Assembly (NCBI RefSeq): GCF_009914335.1
Contig: NZ_CP043925.1
Location: forward strand, 868,001 to 932,000
Length of the DNA stretch: 64,000 bases
DNA from: Proteus columbae
Lineage (GTDB): Bacteria; Pseudomonadota; Gammaproteobacteria; Enterobacterales; Enterobacteriaceae
Reading direction: 5' to 3'
Part shown: positions 47,699 through 57,414 of the stretch, piece after piece
Numbering within the stretch: position 1 is the first letter of the stretch
Layout of the letters: the number at the start of each line of letters is the position of its first letter
Notes under the pieces: model-generated
What the model saw: only the letters and a program-made list of their open reading frames with translations
Database searches by the model: none
What the model was told of the DNA's origin: nothing
Program-made: the position numbers and the translations under genes

Positions 47699-50320
47699 AT
47701 GGCTAAATCATTCAAAACTGCTTCAAGAAAAGCAGAAAAAAAGAGTAATCAGCATACAATTCGACCTGTAGCAGCACTGATCTATTTAATTATTGCTGGT
47801 ATGGCGAGTGCCTCTAATATGGTATTTGCAGCCGGTGATATCGAGTTTAACTCTGATATTCTTGATCTAAAAGATAAACAAAATATTGATTTATCAGATT
47901 TTTCTCGTGCCGGCTATATTATGCCTGGTAAGTATGAATTTATTGTTAAAGTTAACAATAATGAATTACCTGATCTCTATACCATTAATTATATTGTCCC
48001 CGCAAATGATCCTAAAGCGAGTATTCCTTGTATTCCTCGTGAATTAGTCAATCAATTTACGTTGAAACCTGAGTGGCTCAAAGCGGTAACTTGGAAAGAT
48101 GATGGCTCCTGTCTTGACGAGTCATCGATACCAGGTATGACAACAAGTACTAACTTAGGTGCAGGTAGTTTTGTTGTTACTATTCCTCAAGCCTATGTTG
48201 AGTATGCAACCGACGATTGGGATCCACCATCTCGTTGGGATGAAGGTATTTCAGGACTTATTTTTGACTATAACCTGAATGCTAATGTGACCGATCCTGC
48301 TAATGGTAAACAAAGACAACAAGTTACAGGTAGTGGTACTGCGGGTGCTAACTTAGGTGTTTGGCGTTTTCGTGCGGATTGGCAAGCAAACTATCAACAC
48401 ACAACAGGCGTGAATGGCAGTACTGAGAATAATTGGGATTGGAGTCAATATTACCTTTATAGAGCAATAACCCAATGGGGTGCTCGCCTTGTTATGGGTG
48501 AGACTTATTCACGCTCTGATATTTTTGATAACTTTCGTTTTACTGGTATCAGTTTATTAACGGATGATCAGATGTTGCCTCCTAATTTGAGAGGTTATGC
48601 ACCTGAAGTCACTGGTATTGCAAAATCGAATGCGAAAGTGACGATTAGTCAGCAAGGTCGTGTGATCTACGAAACACAGGTCGCTCCGGGTCCATTCCGC
48701 ATTCAAAATCTTAATGATGCAGTCAGTGGTAAGTTGGATGTTCGTGTTGAAGAGCAAGATGGTTCAGTACAAGAATACCAAATGGATACGGCAAGTATCC
48801 CTTATTTAACACGCCCAGGCCGAGTGCAATATAAATTATCAGCAGGTAAACCTTCTGATATGGATCATAAAACCGAAGGACCCGTTTTTGCAATGGGTGA
48901 GTTTTCATGGGGGGTCACAAATGGTTGGTCACTCTATGGGGGGTCATTAGTTGCAGGAGATTATAACTCTGTTTCTTTAGGTATTGGTCGTGACTTGATG
49001 GTATTAGGTGCAATTTCATTTGATGCGACACACTCATGGGCAAAAATTCCTAATGATGATAAGCGCTATCATGGTGGCTCTTATCGAGTTAGCTACTCTA
49101 AACGTTTTGAGGCTATTAATGGACAAGTGACTTTCGCAGGTTACCGCTTCTCAGAACGTGACTTTATGAGTATGGATCAATATTTAGATCGTCGTTATCG
49201 TGATAACAACCGAGATAATAATAAAGAGCTTTATACCATAACATTAAGTAAGCAATTTCCAGATTTAGGCTTGAGTGCTTATCTTAACTATAACCATCAA
49301 ACTTATTGGAATAAGCCTAATAACGATTATTACAACTTATCTTTATCTAAGTTTATGGATATTGGTCGTTTTAAAAATATCAATATTAATTTATCGGCTT
49401 ATCGGAATAAATTTAATGGTGAGAATGATGATGGTGTTTATCTAAACGTCAGTATGCCTTGGAGCGATAAAGCCACAATTAGTTATAACACCGTGATTAA
49501 TAAGAATGGTAACTCTCATAATGTGAGCTATTTTGACCGCCTCGATGACAATAATAACTATCGCTTAGGTACGGGTTTAAGTAGCCGTGGTCGTCCATCT
49601 GCTGATGCTTATTATACGCGTTATGGTGATACAGCATTGGTAACAGCAAGTGCGAGTCATATTCAAGGTGAAAATACCTCAGCCTCGCTTTCGTTACAAG
49701 GTGGAGCAACGTTAACACCTAAAGGCGGAGCATTCCATCGTACTGCAATGCCAGGAGCTGCGCGTTTATTGGTCGATACTAATGGTGTGGCTGATGTACC
49801 AATTAGAAGTTTAGGGGCTGTGAGCCATACTAACTATTTCGGTAAAGCGGTACTTCCAGATATCAATAATTACTATCGGAGTAGTGCAACAATTGATTTA
49901 GATAAATTACCTGATGATGTTGATGCAGTGCGTTCAATTCAACAATTAACCCTTACCGAAGGGGCGATAGGTTACCGTGAGTTTGACGTTATTTCAGGGC
50001 AAAAAGCGATGGCGATTGTCCGCATGAAAGACGGTAGTTATCCACCATTTGGCGCTAGCATTACCACAGAAAAAGGCCGAGAACTGGGCATCGTGAATGA
50101 TAGCGGTAATGTTTATTTAAGTGGAATAAACTCTGGTGATATTTTAGATGTACGTTGGAGTGGTAAAAAACAGTGTGAAGTACAAGTACCTAAATTAGAT
50201 GAAGGTATCTTTATTTCTTCACTATTATTAACGTGTGGGGACACTCCATCAATCTCTTATTCAGCACAAGAGAGAACCGAATCACCATCTCAGCCACAAT
50301 TAGTCAAAACTGAAGGTTGA
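47699..50320 (+). CDS. mrpC': outer-membrane usher MrpC'
   Basis: The 873-residue usher of the second operon, similar to MrpC throughout, with long identical blocks (QDGSVQE.QMDTASIPYL region). The N-terminal domain, plug and two C-terminal domains are all present and no frame damage is seen. The greatest divergence is at the signal peptide, the N-terminal substrate-binding region (ASIPCIPRELVNQFTL) and the extreme C terminus. I start it at the ATG at 47699, matching mrpC. Confidence 0.95.
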   Translation: MAKSFKTASRKAEKKSNQHTIRPVAALIYLIIAGMASASNMVFAAGDIEFNSDILDLKDKQNIDLSDFSRAGYIMPGKYEFIVKVNNNELPDLYTINYIVPANDPKASIPCIPRELVNQFTLKPEWLKAVTWKDDGSCLDESSIPGMTTSTNLGAGSFVVTIPQAYVEYATDDWDPPSRWDEGISGLIFDYNLNANVTDPANGKQRQQVTGSGTAGANLGVWRFRADWQANYQHTTGVNGSTENNWDWSQYYLYRAITQWGARLVMGETYSRSDIFDNFRFTGISLLTDDQMLPPNLRGYAPEVTGIAKSNAKVTISQQGRVIYETQVAPGPFRIQNLNDAVSGKLDVRVEEQDGSVQEYQMDTASIPYLTRPGRVQYKLSAGKPSDMDHKTEGPVFAMGEFSWGVTNGWSLYGGSLVAGDYNSVSLGIGRDLMVLGAISFDATHSWAKIPNDDKRYHGGSYRVSYSKRFEAINGQVTFAGYRFSERDFMSMDQYLDRRYRDNNRDNNKELYTITLSKQFPDLGLSAYLNYNHQTYWNKPNNDYYNLSLSKFMDIGRFKNININLSAYRNKFNGENDDGVYLNVSMPWSDKATISYNTVINKNGNSHNVSYFDRLDDNNNYRLGTGLSSRGRPSADAYYTRYGDTALVTASASHIQGENTSASLSLQGGATLTPKGGAFHRTAMPGAARLLVDTNGVADVPIRSLGAVSHTNYFGKAVLPDINNYYRSSATIDLDKLPDDVDAVRSIQQLTLTEGAIGYREFDVISGQKAMAIVRMKDGSYPPFGASITTEKGRELGIVNDSGNVYLSGINSGDILDVRWSGKKQCEVQVPKLDEGIFISSLLLTCGDTPSISYSAQERTESPSQPQLVKTEG

Positions 50321-50365
50321 GAAGGGAAAAATTAAACGATTTTATAAACAAAAGAGTAATTAAAG

Positions 50366-51124
50366 ATGATGTTATTAAAGCGCTCATTCATTGTAGCAAC
50401 CACATTATTAACGGGTATGGTATTTACTCAACAAGCTATTGCTGCGATTGCATTGGATAGAACTCGTATCATTTTTAATGGAGCTGATAAATCAATTAGC
50501 CTTAATGTCAGTAATCAAAATAAAGAACTACCTTATTTAGCACAAGGTTGGATGGAAGATGTCAATGGACAAAAAGTGGAAAGTCCATTAATCGTTCTGC
50601 CACCTATTCAGCGTATTGAACCCGGTGATAAAAGCCAGATAAAAATACAAGGATTACCTGATGTCGCTAAATTACCTCAAGATAGGGAAAGTGTGTTCTA
50701 TTTTAACTTACGTGAAATTCCACCACGTAGTGATAAACCCAATGTGTTGCAAATTGCATTACAAACACGGATTAAATTGTTTTATCGCCCTGCGGCGATT
50801 TATGCCACACAAACAGATTTAACAAATCCGTGGCAGGAAAAAATCACCCTAACGAAAAAAGGGGATATCTATCAGGTTAATAATCCAACACCTTACTTTG
50901 TGACAATTGTCGATGGGTTAACTGGGTTAAAAGGTGAAAGTATTACTGGGTTTACGCCTTTAATGGTTGATCCAAAAAGTAGTGCAGATCTTAATTTGAA
51001 AGCTTCTACACTTGGTGCATCCCCTGTACTTAGTTATATCAATGATTACGGTGGACGCCCTCGTTTGAAATTTAGCTGTAGTGGCAATGAGTGCAAGGTT
51101 GTAGAAACAGCAATCGGAAATTAA
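50366..51124 (+). CDS. mrpD': periplasmic chaperone MrpD'
   Basis: The 252-residue PapD-type chaperone of the second operon, the same length as MrpD and with the same signature REIPPRSDKPNVLQIALQT. The signal peptide ends near QAIA. Because the usher and chaperone pairs are so alike, cross-assembly of subunits between the two operons is plausible. Confidence 0.95.
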   Translation: MMLLKRSFIVATTLLTGMVFTQQAIAAIALDRTRIIFNGADKSISLNVSNQNKELPYLAQGWMEDVNGQKVESPLIVLPPIQRIEPGDKSQIKIQGLPDVAKLPQDRESVFYFNLREIPPRSDKPNVLQIALQTRIKLFYRPAAIYATQTDLTNPWQEKITLTKKGDIYQVNNPTPYFVTIVDGLTGLKGESITGFTPLMVDPKSSADLNLKASTLGASPVLSYINDYGGRPRLKFSCSGNECKVVETAIGN

Positions 51125-51135
51125 TAGGTTTATTT

Positions 51136-51684
51136 ATGGATATGGAACAGCGGTTTAACACAAGCAAAGCAGTGTTGATTTTATTAATGACAACATTTAC
51201 TGGTGTCCTGAGTTCAGCTGCTGTTGCAAATACACCACCTACAGCGAGAGCGGGTAGCACTATACCTGGGATTGTATATGTCTATATCTCGGGTAATGTT
51301 ATCGCTCCACCTCCTTGCGTCATCAATGGAGGAAAAACGATTGAGGTTGATTTTGGTGAAGTCATGAGTACGCGTATTGATGGTGTTAATTACAAAAAGC
51401 CTATTACTTATAGTGCTGAATGTAGAAAAATGCCAACAAATACAATGAAAGTCTCTATTTCTGGAAATGGTACTGGGTTTGATTCAAATGCTTTGACCAC
51501 AAACATTACAGGATTAGGGGTACGTATTCTTTACCAAAATAAATTATTAAGATTGGGGCAAGAAGTGAATTTCACTTATCCTAACTTTCCTCAATTTGAG
51601 GCAATTCCTGTTCGTGATTATTCTGCATCATTAACTGGAGGTGATTTTTACGCTACTGCAACGCTTCGAGTAGAATATCAGTAA
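51136..51684 (+). CDS. mrpE': minor fimbrial subunit MrpE'
   Basis: A 182-residue paralogue of MrpE. I start it at 51136 (MDMEQRFNTSKA), in register with MrpE (MKMEQRFSPSKA); a longer frame overlaps mrpD'. Cysteines in VIAPPPCVING and SAECRKMP; C terminus TLRVEYQ. Confidence 0.92.
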   Translation: MDMEQRFNTSKAVLILLMTTFTGVLSSAAVANTPPTARAGSTIPGIVYVYISGNVIAPPPCVINGGKTIEVDFGEVMSTRIDGVNYKKPITYSAECRKMPTNTMKVSISGNGTGFDSNALTTNITGLGVRILYQNKLLRLGQEVNFTYPNFPQFEAIPVRDYSASLTGGDFYATATLRVEYQ

Positions 51685-51695
51685 GGAGTCAGTAC

Positions 51696-52187
51696 ATGCT
51701 TATTAATTTAAAAAAGGTTTGTCTGACAACATTACTCGTCATGTCGCCTTTATTTGTCAGTGCGGATGAACCGAATATGAAATTATTTGGAACATTATTA
51801 ATTCCGCCTCCTTGTGTGATCGAAAATAATAACTTAATTGAAGTTTATTTTGGCCATAACGTTGGTATTCATAGAGTTGATGGCATTAATTACACCCAAC
51901 CCGTGAATTACAAATTAAAGTGCGATCCCAATATTAAAGGGTGGGATCTGGGGCTTTCTATTATTGGCCCTAAAAGCCAGTTTGATGATGCAGGATTACA
52001 AACTAATATTGCCGATTTAGCGATTCATATGACTCGCAATGGTGAGCCTTTTATTTTAAATGAACGATTTGTTATCTCACCAGATAAGCCACCTATTATT
52101 CAAGCTGTACCAGTAAAAAGACCAGGAAGTACATTAGTAGAAGGTCCATTTGAGGTAACAGCAACGTTGCTCGCAGAATATCAATAG
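51696..52187 (+). CDS. mrpF': minor fimbrial subunit MrpF'
   Basis: A 163-residue paralogue of MrpF: signal peptide to VSA, cysteines in LLIPPPCVIEN and KLKCDPN, C terminus TLLAEYQ. AAGGAG lies before the start. Confidence 0.92.
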   Translation: MLINLKKVCLTTLLVMSPLFVSADEPNMKLFGTLLIPPPCVIENNNLIEVYFGHNVGIHRVDGINYTQPVNYKLKCDPNIKGWDLGLSIIGPKSQFDDAGLQTNIADLAIHMTRNGEPFILNERFVISPDKPPIIQAVPVKRPGSTLVEGPFEVTATLLAEYQ

Positions 52188-52197
52188 GAGTGTGAAA

Positions 52198-52749
52198 ATG
52201 AAGCTTAAAACATTACCGCTTCCTGTTATTTGCGGGCTTACGCTTCTAATAGGAATATTTACAGCTGCCAATGCAGCACCGAATAATATGCGACTTTATG
52301 GCACATTAGTTGATGAACCTTGTGTGATTAAACCGGGGGATGAAACCATTTCTCTAGAATTTGGTAATGTGCCTGATAAAACGTTTTATATTGGCGCAGG
52401 TAGAACAAATAGCCAAAATTTTCAAATTCATTTATCAGAATGTGACCTTTCTATTAATAAAAAGGTGAGAGTGACATTTAGTGGTACTGAAAATCAGGCA
52501 ATGGTTGGGCAAGGTTTTCTTGCATTAAGTACAGGAAGTCAAGCTGAAGGTATTGCCATTGGGTTAGAAAACTCTGATGGCAGCCCACTGCGGATTAATC
52601 AGGAAACAAGCAATATTGCCTTAAATTCAGGAGATTCTATTTTAAGGTTCCGAGCTTTTATACAAGCCGAGCCTAATGCTATTGCTAATGAATCAATAAA
52701 ACGAGGTCGTTTTAGTGCTATAGCCACATTCCACCTGAATTATGATTAA
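52198..52749 (+). CDS. mrpG': minor fimbrial subunit MrpG'
   Basis: A 183-residue paralogue of MrpG; signal peptide to ANA, cysteines in VDEPCVIKPGD and LSECDLSIN, C terminus IATFHLNYD. I choose the ATG at 52198, eight bases after AGGAG, over the GTG at 52192. Confidence 0.92.
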   Translation: MKLKTLPLPVICGLTLLIGIFTAANAAPNNMRLYGTLVDEPCVIKPGDETISLEFGNVPDKTFYIGAGRTNSQNFQIHLSECDLSINKKVRVTFSGTENQAMVGQGFLALSTGSQAEGIAIGLENSDGSPLRINQETSNIALNSGDSILRFRAFIQAEPNAIANESIKRGRFSAIATFHLNYD

Positions 52750-52769
52750 TTATTAAGATTGAGGTTAAT

Positions 52770-53603
52770 ATGTTTACCCCAAAACGATTATCAGTATTAT
52801 GTCTATTTAGTGTGATGATGCTCTTTTCTGCGTCATCAATGGCTTCTATTTTTTCTTATATTACTGAATCCAAAGTTCTTTCTCCTTCTTCTGCAAATTA
52901 TACTTTCATTATTCAACGTTGGGATCCTGAAACAACGATGACCTTGAATCCTTGTTATGGTGGCGCATCTTGTAAAATTACGATTAATCATCGACATAAT
53001 GCATCAGGACAAGGTGGGGCAGCGACAAGAACAGTTTTAACAGGGGCGCAAAAATATCGCACTATGGCGGAATTGCGTGATGCTGTTATGCGAGTGCAAA
53101 GTTTTCCTACGTCACCTACTGTAGCTCACCACTCAGGGGTGCCTAATAGTGAAATTCAAGAGTGTGTTGGTTTATTTTATGAAACCGGAACGACAAAATT
53201 ACTACTTCCAGGATCAATGTGCGGTATTGCACCACCTCCTGCTGGGGCTTGTGAGATAATTGATGGTTCAGTCAACCTTAGTTATGGCGATATTGATGAA
53301 GATAGACTAGGTGACTCAACACAGAATAAACGATCACAAACAATTCGCGTGACATGCAATAAAGATTTATCTGTTGTTATTTATGCATCATCTCTAGATG
53401 GTCCAAATGTCAGATTACGTCCAGACGGTAGCCTCTATGCGGATTTATATCTTAACAATAAACCAGGTGAAAATGGTGAGACAATTTTTGTACCTGCAGG
53501 GAGAGCAACACCTGTAGTTGTTAGCTCTGTATTACGTCCTTATGGTCGAGTTGCTCCTGGTTCATTTTCTGGGGTAGGTACATTAATTTTGGCAATGCCT
53601 TAA
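52770..53603 (+). CDS. mrpH': tip adhesin MrpH'
   Basis: The 277-residue paralogue of MrpH. The zinc-site histidines are kept (His74 and His76 in TINHRHN; the third at His120 or His121 in TVAHHSG), so metal-dependent adhesion is probably retained. The surrounding receptor-binding domain (residues about 25-160) differs more than other parts, which fits altered binding specificity. The pilin domain after GIAPPPAGACEI is well conserved. Confidence 0.94.
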   Translation: MFTPKRLSVLCLFSVMMLFSASSMASIFSYITESKVLSPSSANYTFIIQRWDPETTMTLNPCYGGASCKITINHRHNASGQGGAATRTVLTGAQKYRTMAELRDAVMRVQSFPTSPTVAHHSGVPNSEIQECVGLFYETGTTKLLLPGSMCGIAPPPAGACEIIDGSVNLSYGDIDEDRLGDSTQNKRSQTIRVTCNKDLSVVIYASSLDGPNVRLRPDGSLYADLYLNNKPGENGETIFVPAGRATPVVVSSVLRPYGRVAPGSFSGVGTLILAMP

Positions 53604-53626
53604 TATAAACGAAGTTGGAAAACGCG

Positions 53627-53944
53627 ATGATGGATTATGATCTTATAAACATCAATGTGAATGAGCTAGTTGGTCAAAGAATACAGAAAAAACGCAAAGA
53701 GCTTGGTTATACTGGCGCGCACATTGCTGATAAGTTGGGAATTAGCCAACAACAGTTCTCACGTTATGAAAGAGGGTTAAATAAAATAGACCTAAGTTAC
53801 CTTGTGACATTAGCTGTTTATTTAAAAACTCCAATATACTGGTTCTTTGAAGATTGTTTTCATGTTGAAGCTGAAACGGAAGATAAAAATATCCGCAAAT
53901 CTACATATTTTATGGCGGAATCGACACCCGATTTTATTTTCTAA
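53627..53944 (+). CDS. mrpJ': transcriptional regulator MrpJ'
   Basis: A ~105-residue paralogue of MrpJ with the same XRE helix-turn-helix (GAHIADKLGISQQQFSRYERGLNKIDLS, shown across the motif in part) and KTPIYWFFEDCF tail. The recognition helix SQQQFSRYERG is identical to MrpJ, so both should bind similar DNA sites. I start at the ATG at 53627, with GGA shortly upstream. Confidence 0.93.
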   Translation: MMDYDLININVNELVGQRIQKKRKELGYTGAHIADKLGISQQQFSRYERGLNKIDLSYLVTLAVYLKTPIYWFFEDCFHVEAETEDKNIRKSTYFMAESTPDFIF

Positions 53945-53980
53945 TTACAGATATTTTTAACACTGGGTTTAAGTTATACA

Positions 53981-54014
53981 GAAGGAGGCAGGAGAAATCT
54001 TGCCTTCTTTTTTT
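53981..54014 (+). terminator. terminator of the mrp' operon
   Basis: GGCAGGA / TCTTGCC (one wobble) extended by AAGG / CTTC-type pairing, with T7-8. The remaining ~490 bases before the next gene are AT-rich without recognisable elements. Confidence 0.8.
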
Positions 54015-54501
54015 ATCCATAATAATTATTTATTGTCGATTTTTTTATTTTATTACTGTTTAAATGATGGTTGGTTTATTATCTTTTGTGTTACAAATAA
54101 ACTAATTTTTAACCTATTTTGTGTTTTTATTCGTCACTAATTTCCTCTTTATAGTAATTTCGTCCGTTACTATCAGGTTTATCAGAGTATTGATTCGATT
54201 CTCCCCATTATTTCAGCAGATCTTTAACTACTAAAGGTTAATAATTAATCAAAATATTGTTAAAAATGTTACCTTATGCACATTTTTTAATTTTAGATAT
54301 TATAAATTAATTTTAATGTAAGTGATTTGTAATTGTGTGATTTATTTTTATTTTATTGTTTATTAAGGTAAAAAATATTTTATTTGATAACTTTATTCTG
54401 ATGTTTATCTTAAATAAAGCATTTGTAAATAGGATTAACAGATAGTCATAATAAAAAGGGTTGTGTACTGTGCATTTTCTGTTTTTTTATAAAAAGGATA
54501 A

Positions 54502-56079
54502 ATGATGCAAACAAAAAAACAGGGAGGCAGTCGCTTTCTACGCACAGTGGAATGGCTAGGAAATGCGCTACCCCATCCCGTTATTTTATTTATTATTTTA
54601 ATTGCTATTTTACTTGTCTCTTCGGCAGTTGGTGAATACTTCGGTGTTACGGTACAAGATCCCCGACCAGAAGGCGCCAAAGGACGCGCAGAAGATGGCT
54701 ATATTCACATTATCAGCTTATTAGATGCTGATGGTATTCGCCGTATATTGGCAAATATTGTCACAAACTTTACTGGATTTGCGCCTTTAGGTACGGTGCT
54801 GGTGGCGTTATTAGGTGTCGGTATTGCTGAACGAGCAGGTTTATTATCTGCGGTTATGCGTTTAGTGGTAATGAAAGCCCCTCGCAAGATGACCACATTG
54901 GCGATTGTTTTCGCTGGTATTATGTCAAATACTGCGGCTGAATTGGGTTATGTGGTATTGATACCGTTATCAGCGATTATCTTTCATTCGTTAGGACGGC
55001 ATCCTCTTGCTGGTTTAGCGGCTGCATTTGCAGGGGTTTCTGGTGGTTATTCTGCTAACTTACTCTTAGGGACGATAGATCCGTTATTATCGGGTATTAC
55101 GCAGCAAGCCGCGCGCATTATAGATCCAACTTATATCGTTGGTGCTGAAGCAAACTGGTACTTTATGTTTGTCAGTACATTCCTTATTACTTTCTTAGGT
55201 TACTTCATTACAGAAAAAATTGTTGAGCCTCAACTAGGGCCTTATAACGGTAATGAACTTGATGATGAAGAAAATGATTTAAGGAATGCTGCTGAAGTTA
55301 CGCCACTAGAAAAGAAAGCATTATGGGCTGCAACAGGAACCTTTATTGTTATGGGCGTGATTTTGGCGCTAACGGTTGTTCCTGAAAATGGCATATTGAG
55401 AAACCAAGAAACAGGGCTAATTGGTAATTCTCCTTTCTTAAAATCTATTGTTGTCTTTATTTTTTTATTCTTTGCAATTCCGGGTATTGTTTACGGATGG
55501 GTTGCTAAGACAATGCGTACAGATAAAGATATCGTTGATGCTATGGCGAATTCGATGAGCACATTGGGGCTTTATCTGGTCATTATTTTCTTTGCGGCTC
55601 AGTTTGTTGCGTTTTTTGGTTGGACAAACATCGGTCAGGTTATTGCTGTCAAAGGTGCAGCATTACTTAATAGCATTGATATGCCAAGTGGATTACTGTT
55701 CTTAGGTTTTATTTTAATCTGTGCTTTTATTAACTTAATGATTGGCTCGGCTTCGGCTCAATGGGCTGTAACCGCGCCTATCTTTGTACCCATGTTAATG
55801 CTTGCAGGTTATGCGCCTGAGACAATCCAAGCAGCATATCGAATAGGAGATTCTGTTACTAATATCATTACACCAATGATGAGTTATTTTGGTTTGATAT
55901 TAGCAGTTGCAACAAAATATAAGAAAGACACTGGTATTGGTACGATGATCTCTATGATGTTGCCATATTCCGTTATTTTCTTAATTGGTTGGTCATTATT
56001 ATTCTACTTATGGGTATTTGTATTCAACTTACCAGTAGGGCCTGGCTCACCAACGTATTATTCTCCAACAGCAGGTTAA
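54502..56079 (+). CDS. AbgT-family transporter
   Basis: A 525-residue inner-membrane protein of the AbgT family (p-aminobenzoyl-glutamate uptake, or sulfonamide/antimetabolite efflux in MtrF-type members). Landmarks include RTVEWLGNALPHPVILFIIL, IMSNTAAELGYVVLIPL, GYSANLLLGTIDPLLSGIT and GSASAQWAVTAPIFVPMLM. About 11-13 membrane segments are seen. AAAAGGATAA precedes the ATG. No abgA/B peptidase genes are adjacent, so import of aminobenzoyl-glutamate is less certain. It is followed by a hairpin at 56100-56129. Confidence 0.88.
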   Translation: MMQTKKQGGSRFLRTVEWLGNALPHPVILFIILIAILLVSSAVGEYFGVTVQDPRPEGAKGRAEDGYIHIISLLDADGIRRILANIVTNFTGFAPLGTVLVALLGVGIAERAGLLSAVMRLVVMKAPRKMTTLAIVFAGIMSNTAAELGYVVLIPLSAIIFHSLGRHPLAGLAAAFAGVSGGYSANLLLGTIDPLLSGITQQAARIIDPTYIVGAEANWYFMFVSTFLITFLGYFITEKIVEPQLGPYNGNELDDEENDLRNAAEVTPLEKKALWAATGTFIVMGVILALTVVPENGILRNQETGLIGNSPFLKSIVVFIFLFFAIPGIVYGWVAKTMRTDKDIVDAMANSMSTLGLYLVIIFFAAQFVAFFGWTNIGQVIAVKGAALLNSIDMPSGLLFLGFILICAFINLMIGSASAQWAVTAPIFVPMLMLAGYAPETIQAAYRIGDSVTNIITPMMSYFGLILAVATKYKKDTGIGTMISMMLPYSVIFLIGWSLLFYLWVFVFNLPVGPGSPTYYSPTAG

Positions 56080-56099
56080 TTCTCTGCGATAAATGAAAG

Positions 56100-56129
56100 A
56101 AGCTTATACAGGGATGTATAGGCTTTTTC
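56100..56129 (+). terminator. terminator of the AbgT-family gene
   Basis: AAGC-T-TATACA / TGTATA-G-GCTT stem around GGGA with T5. Confidence 0.7.
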
Positions 56130-56144
56130 TATGTTGATATTTCA

Positions 56145-56534
56145 TTATTTTTGTTCGGTTTCTTTTTTATGATTTGTCAATTTTTCTGTCAGTTGTGTAG
56201 CATAGTCCGCATGTAAAAATTGAGTATCTAAACCAGCCTGCTGCAATTTCAACTCAAGTAATGCCAAACGTTTTTGCAGTGTTCCATTCTCTATTTCTGT
56301 TTCATTTAATGTGCTTAAGATTTCAGCTAGAGATAAGGCTTCTTTTCTATCTTGCATTTCAGGTGGTAAAAAACCTGCATTTTTTAATAAGTGATAGCTT
56401 GCTCTAAGTGACTCTGGAACATGGCTATTATCATCAAGGATCAGCGGTTTTCCTTCACCTTTAAGTGATGAAAGTTCTCCTTTTTGTAACGCTTTTTCGA
56501 TATGGCGTTCAGCCCACTCATCTAAAATAGACAC
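56145..56534 (-). CDS. DUF1992 (DnaJ-homologue subfamily C member 28-like) protein
   Basis: A 129-residue soluble protein beginning MSILDEWAERHIEKALQKGEL, then GEGKPLILDD and LRASYHLLKNAGFLPPE, the hallmark of DUF1992 proteins (E. coli YhdN-like). The molecular role of the family is unknown. A helical C-terminal half (LALLELKLQQAGLD) may form a coiled coil. It is transcribed alone, convergent with the AbgT-family gene. Confidence 0.8.
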   Translation of the reverse strand: MSILDEWAERHIEKALQKGELSSLKGEGKPLILDDNSHVPESLRASYHLLKNAGFLPPEMQDRKEALSLAEILSTLNETEIENGTLQKRLALLELKLQQAGLDTQFLHADYATQLTEKLTNHKKETEQK

Positions 56535-56664
56535 TTTAAACCTCTTCTTTGGTAACTATCATGATAAAAAAGATCACATCAAATTAAATTCCCTTGCTTA
56601 TATTATATGGTTTGATAATATATTTTTATATTATATAAATAAATATATTATTAAGGGATCAAAA

Positions 56665-57003
56665 ATGAGCAAGTACAAAGAAATAGTAACAGACATTGCA
56701 GGTAACATGGGGGCATTGTCGCAAAATATTCCAGAAGTGATGAAAGCTTTTATGAGTACAACAAAAGCGGGTGGTAAAGACGGTGCTTTAGACGCAAAAA
56801 CAAAAGAACTGATCGCCATTGCAATTGCTGTCGCAAATCGTTGTGATGGTTGTATTGGATTTCATACAAAAACACTTGTGGAGCTTGGCACAACAGAACA
56901 AGAACTCGCTGAAGCATTAGGCGTTGCTATTTATATGGGGGGCGGCCCTTCAGTTATGTATGCATCCAACACCATGGGCGCTTTTAAAGAGTTTAGTAAA
57001 TAA
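56665..57003 (+). CDS. AhpD-like/carboxymuconolactone decarboxylase-family protein
   Basis: A 112-residue helical protein with the CxxC-x-x-H motif CDGCIGFHTKTLVELG characteristic of AhpD-type peroxidase/reductase domains, preceded by LDAKTKELIAIAIAVANR. Such proteins use the CxxC pair in peroxide reduction. The AT-rich 130-bp upstream region has overlapping near-palindromes (TATATT/AATATA) but no clear operator. An AAGGGAT site precedes the ATG. Confidence 0.85.
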   Translation: MSKYKEIVTDIAGNMGALSQNIPEVMKAFMSTTKAGGKDGALDAKTKELIAIAIAVANRCDGCIGFHTKTLVELGTTEQELAEALGVAIYMGGGPSVMYASNTMGAFKEFSK

Positions 57004-57037
57004 GATTTTTATCATCATATAATTAAACAAAGTAATC

Positions 57038-57069
57038 AAAAACCAGAATAAGTTCCTTCTGGTTTTTTT
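57038..57069 (+). terminator. terminator of the AhpD-like gene
   Basis: AAAAACCAGAA / TTCTGGTTTTT stem with an eight-base loop. Beyond it the gap to the next gene (about 345 bp) is AT-rich and shows nothing else. Confidence 0.9.
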
Positions 57070-57414
57070 ATTTATATATTTTGTTTATTTTCTGTTTATG
57101 TATAATTTTTTATCCTCCATTTTTTAATTTAATACTATTTAGGTAGATTTTTGATAAAAAACTTGCTGTTATTAAAAAAAAGATTAATAAAAAATTAACG
57201 TGTCGTTATTTTAATTACTAACTAAATTTTATCAATATCTTATTGATTAGTATTGATAATGCTGTTTTTTTGGGTATCTTTGTCGTTGGTTGAAAATAAA
57301 ACAATGTGTTAATTAATTATAATTTAATAAATAATAATTGAATCTTTTATAGGATAGCTATTCTAAGTGAATAGTTCGTATAAGGTGATATTGTTTTATT
57401 TTAACGAGGAATAT

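Noticed and set aside
53945..54501. Additional fimbrial gene or regulator between mrpJ' and the AbgT-family gene
   Set aside because: Only the terminator and AT-rich sequence are present; no frame longer than a few dozen codons has a plausible start.
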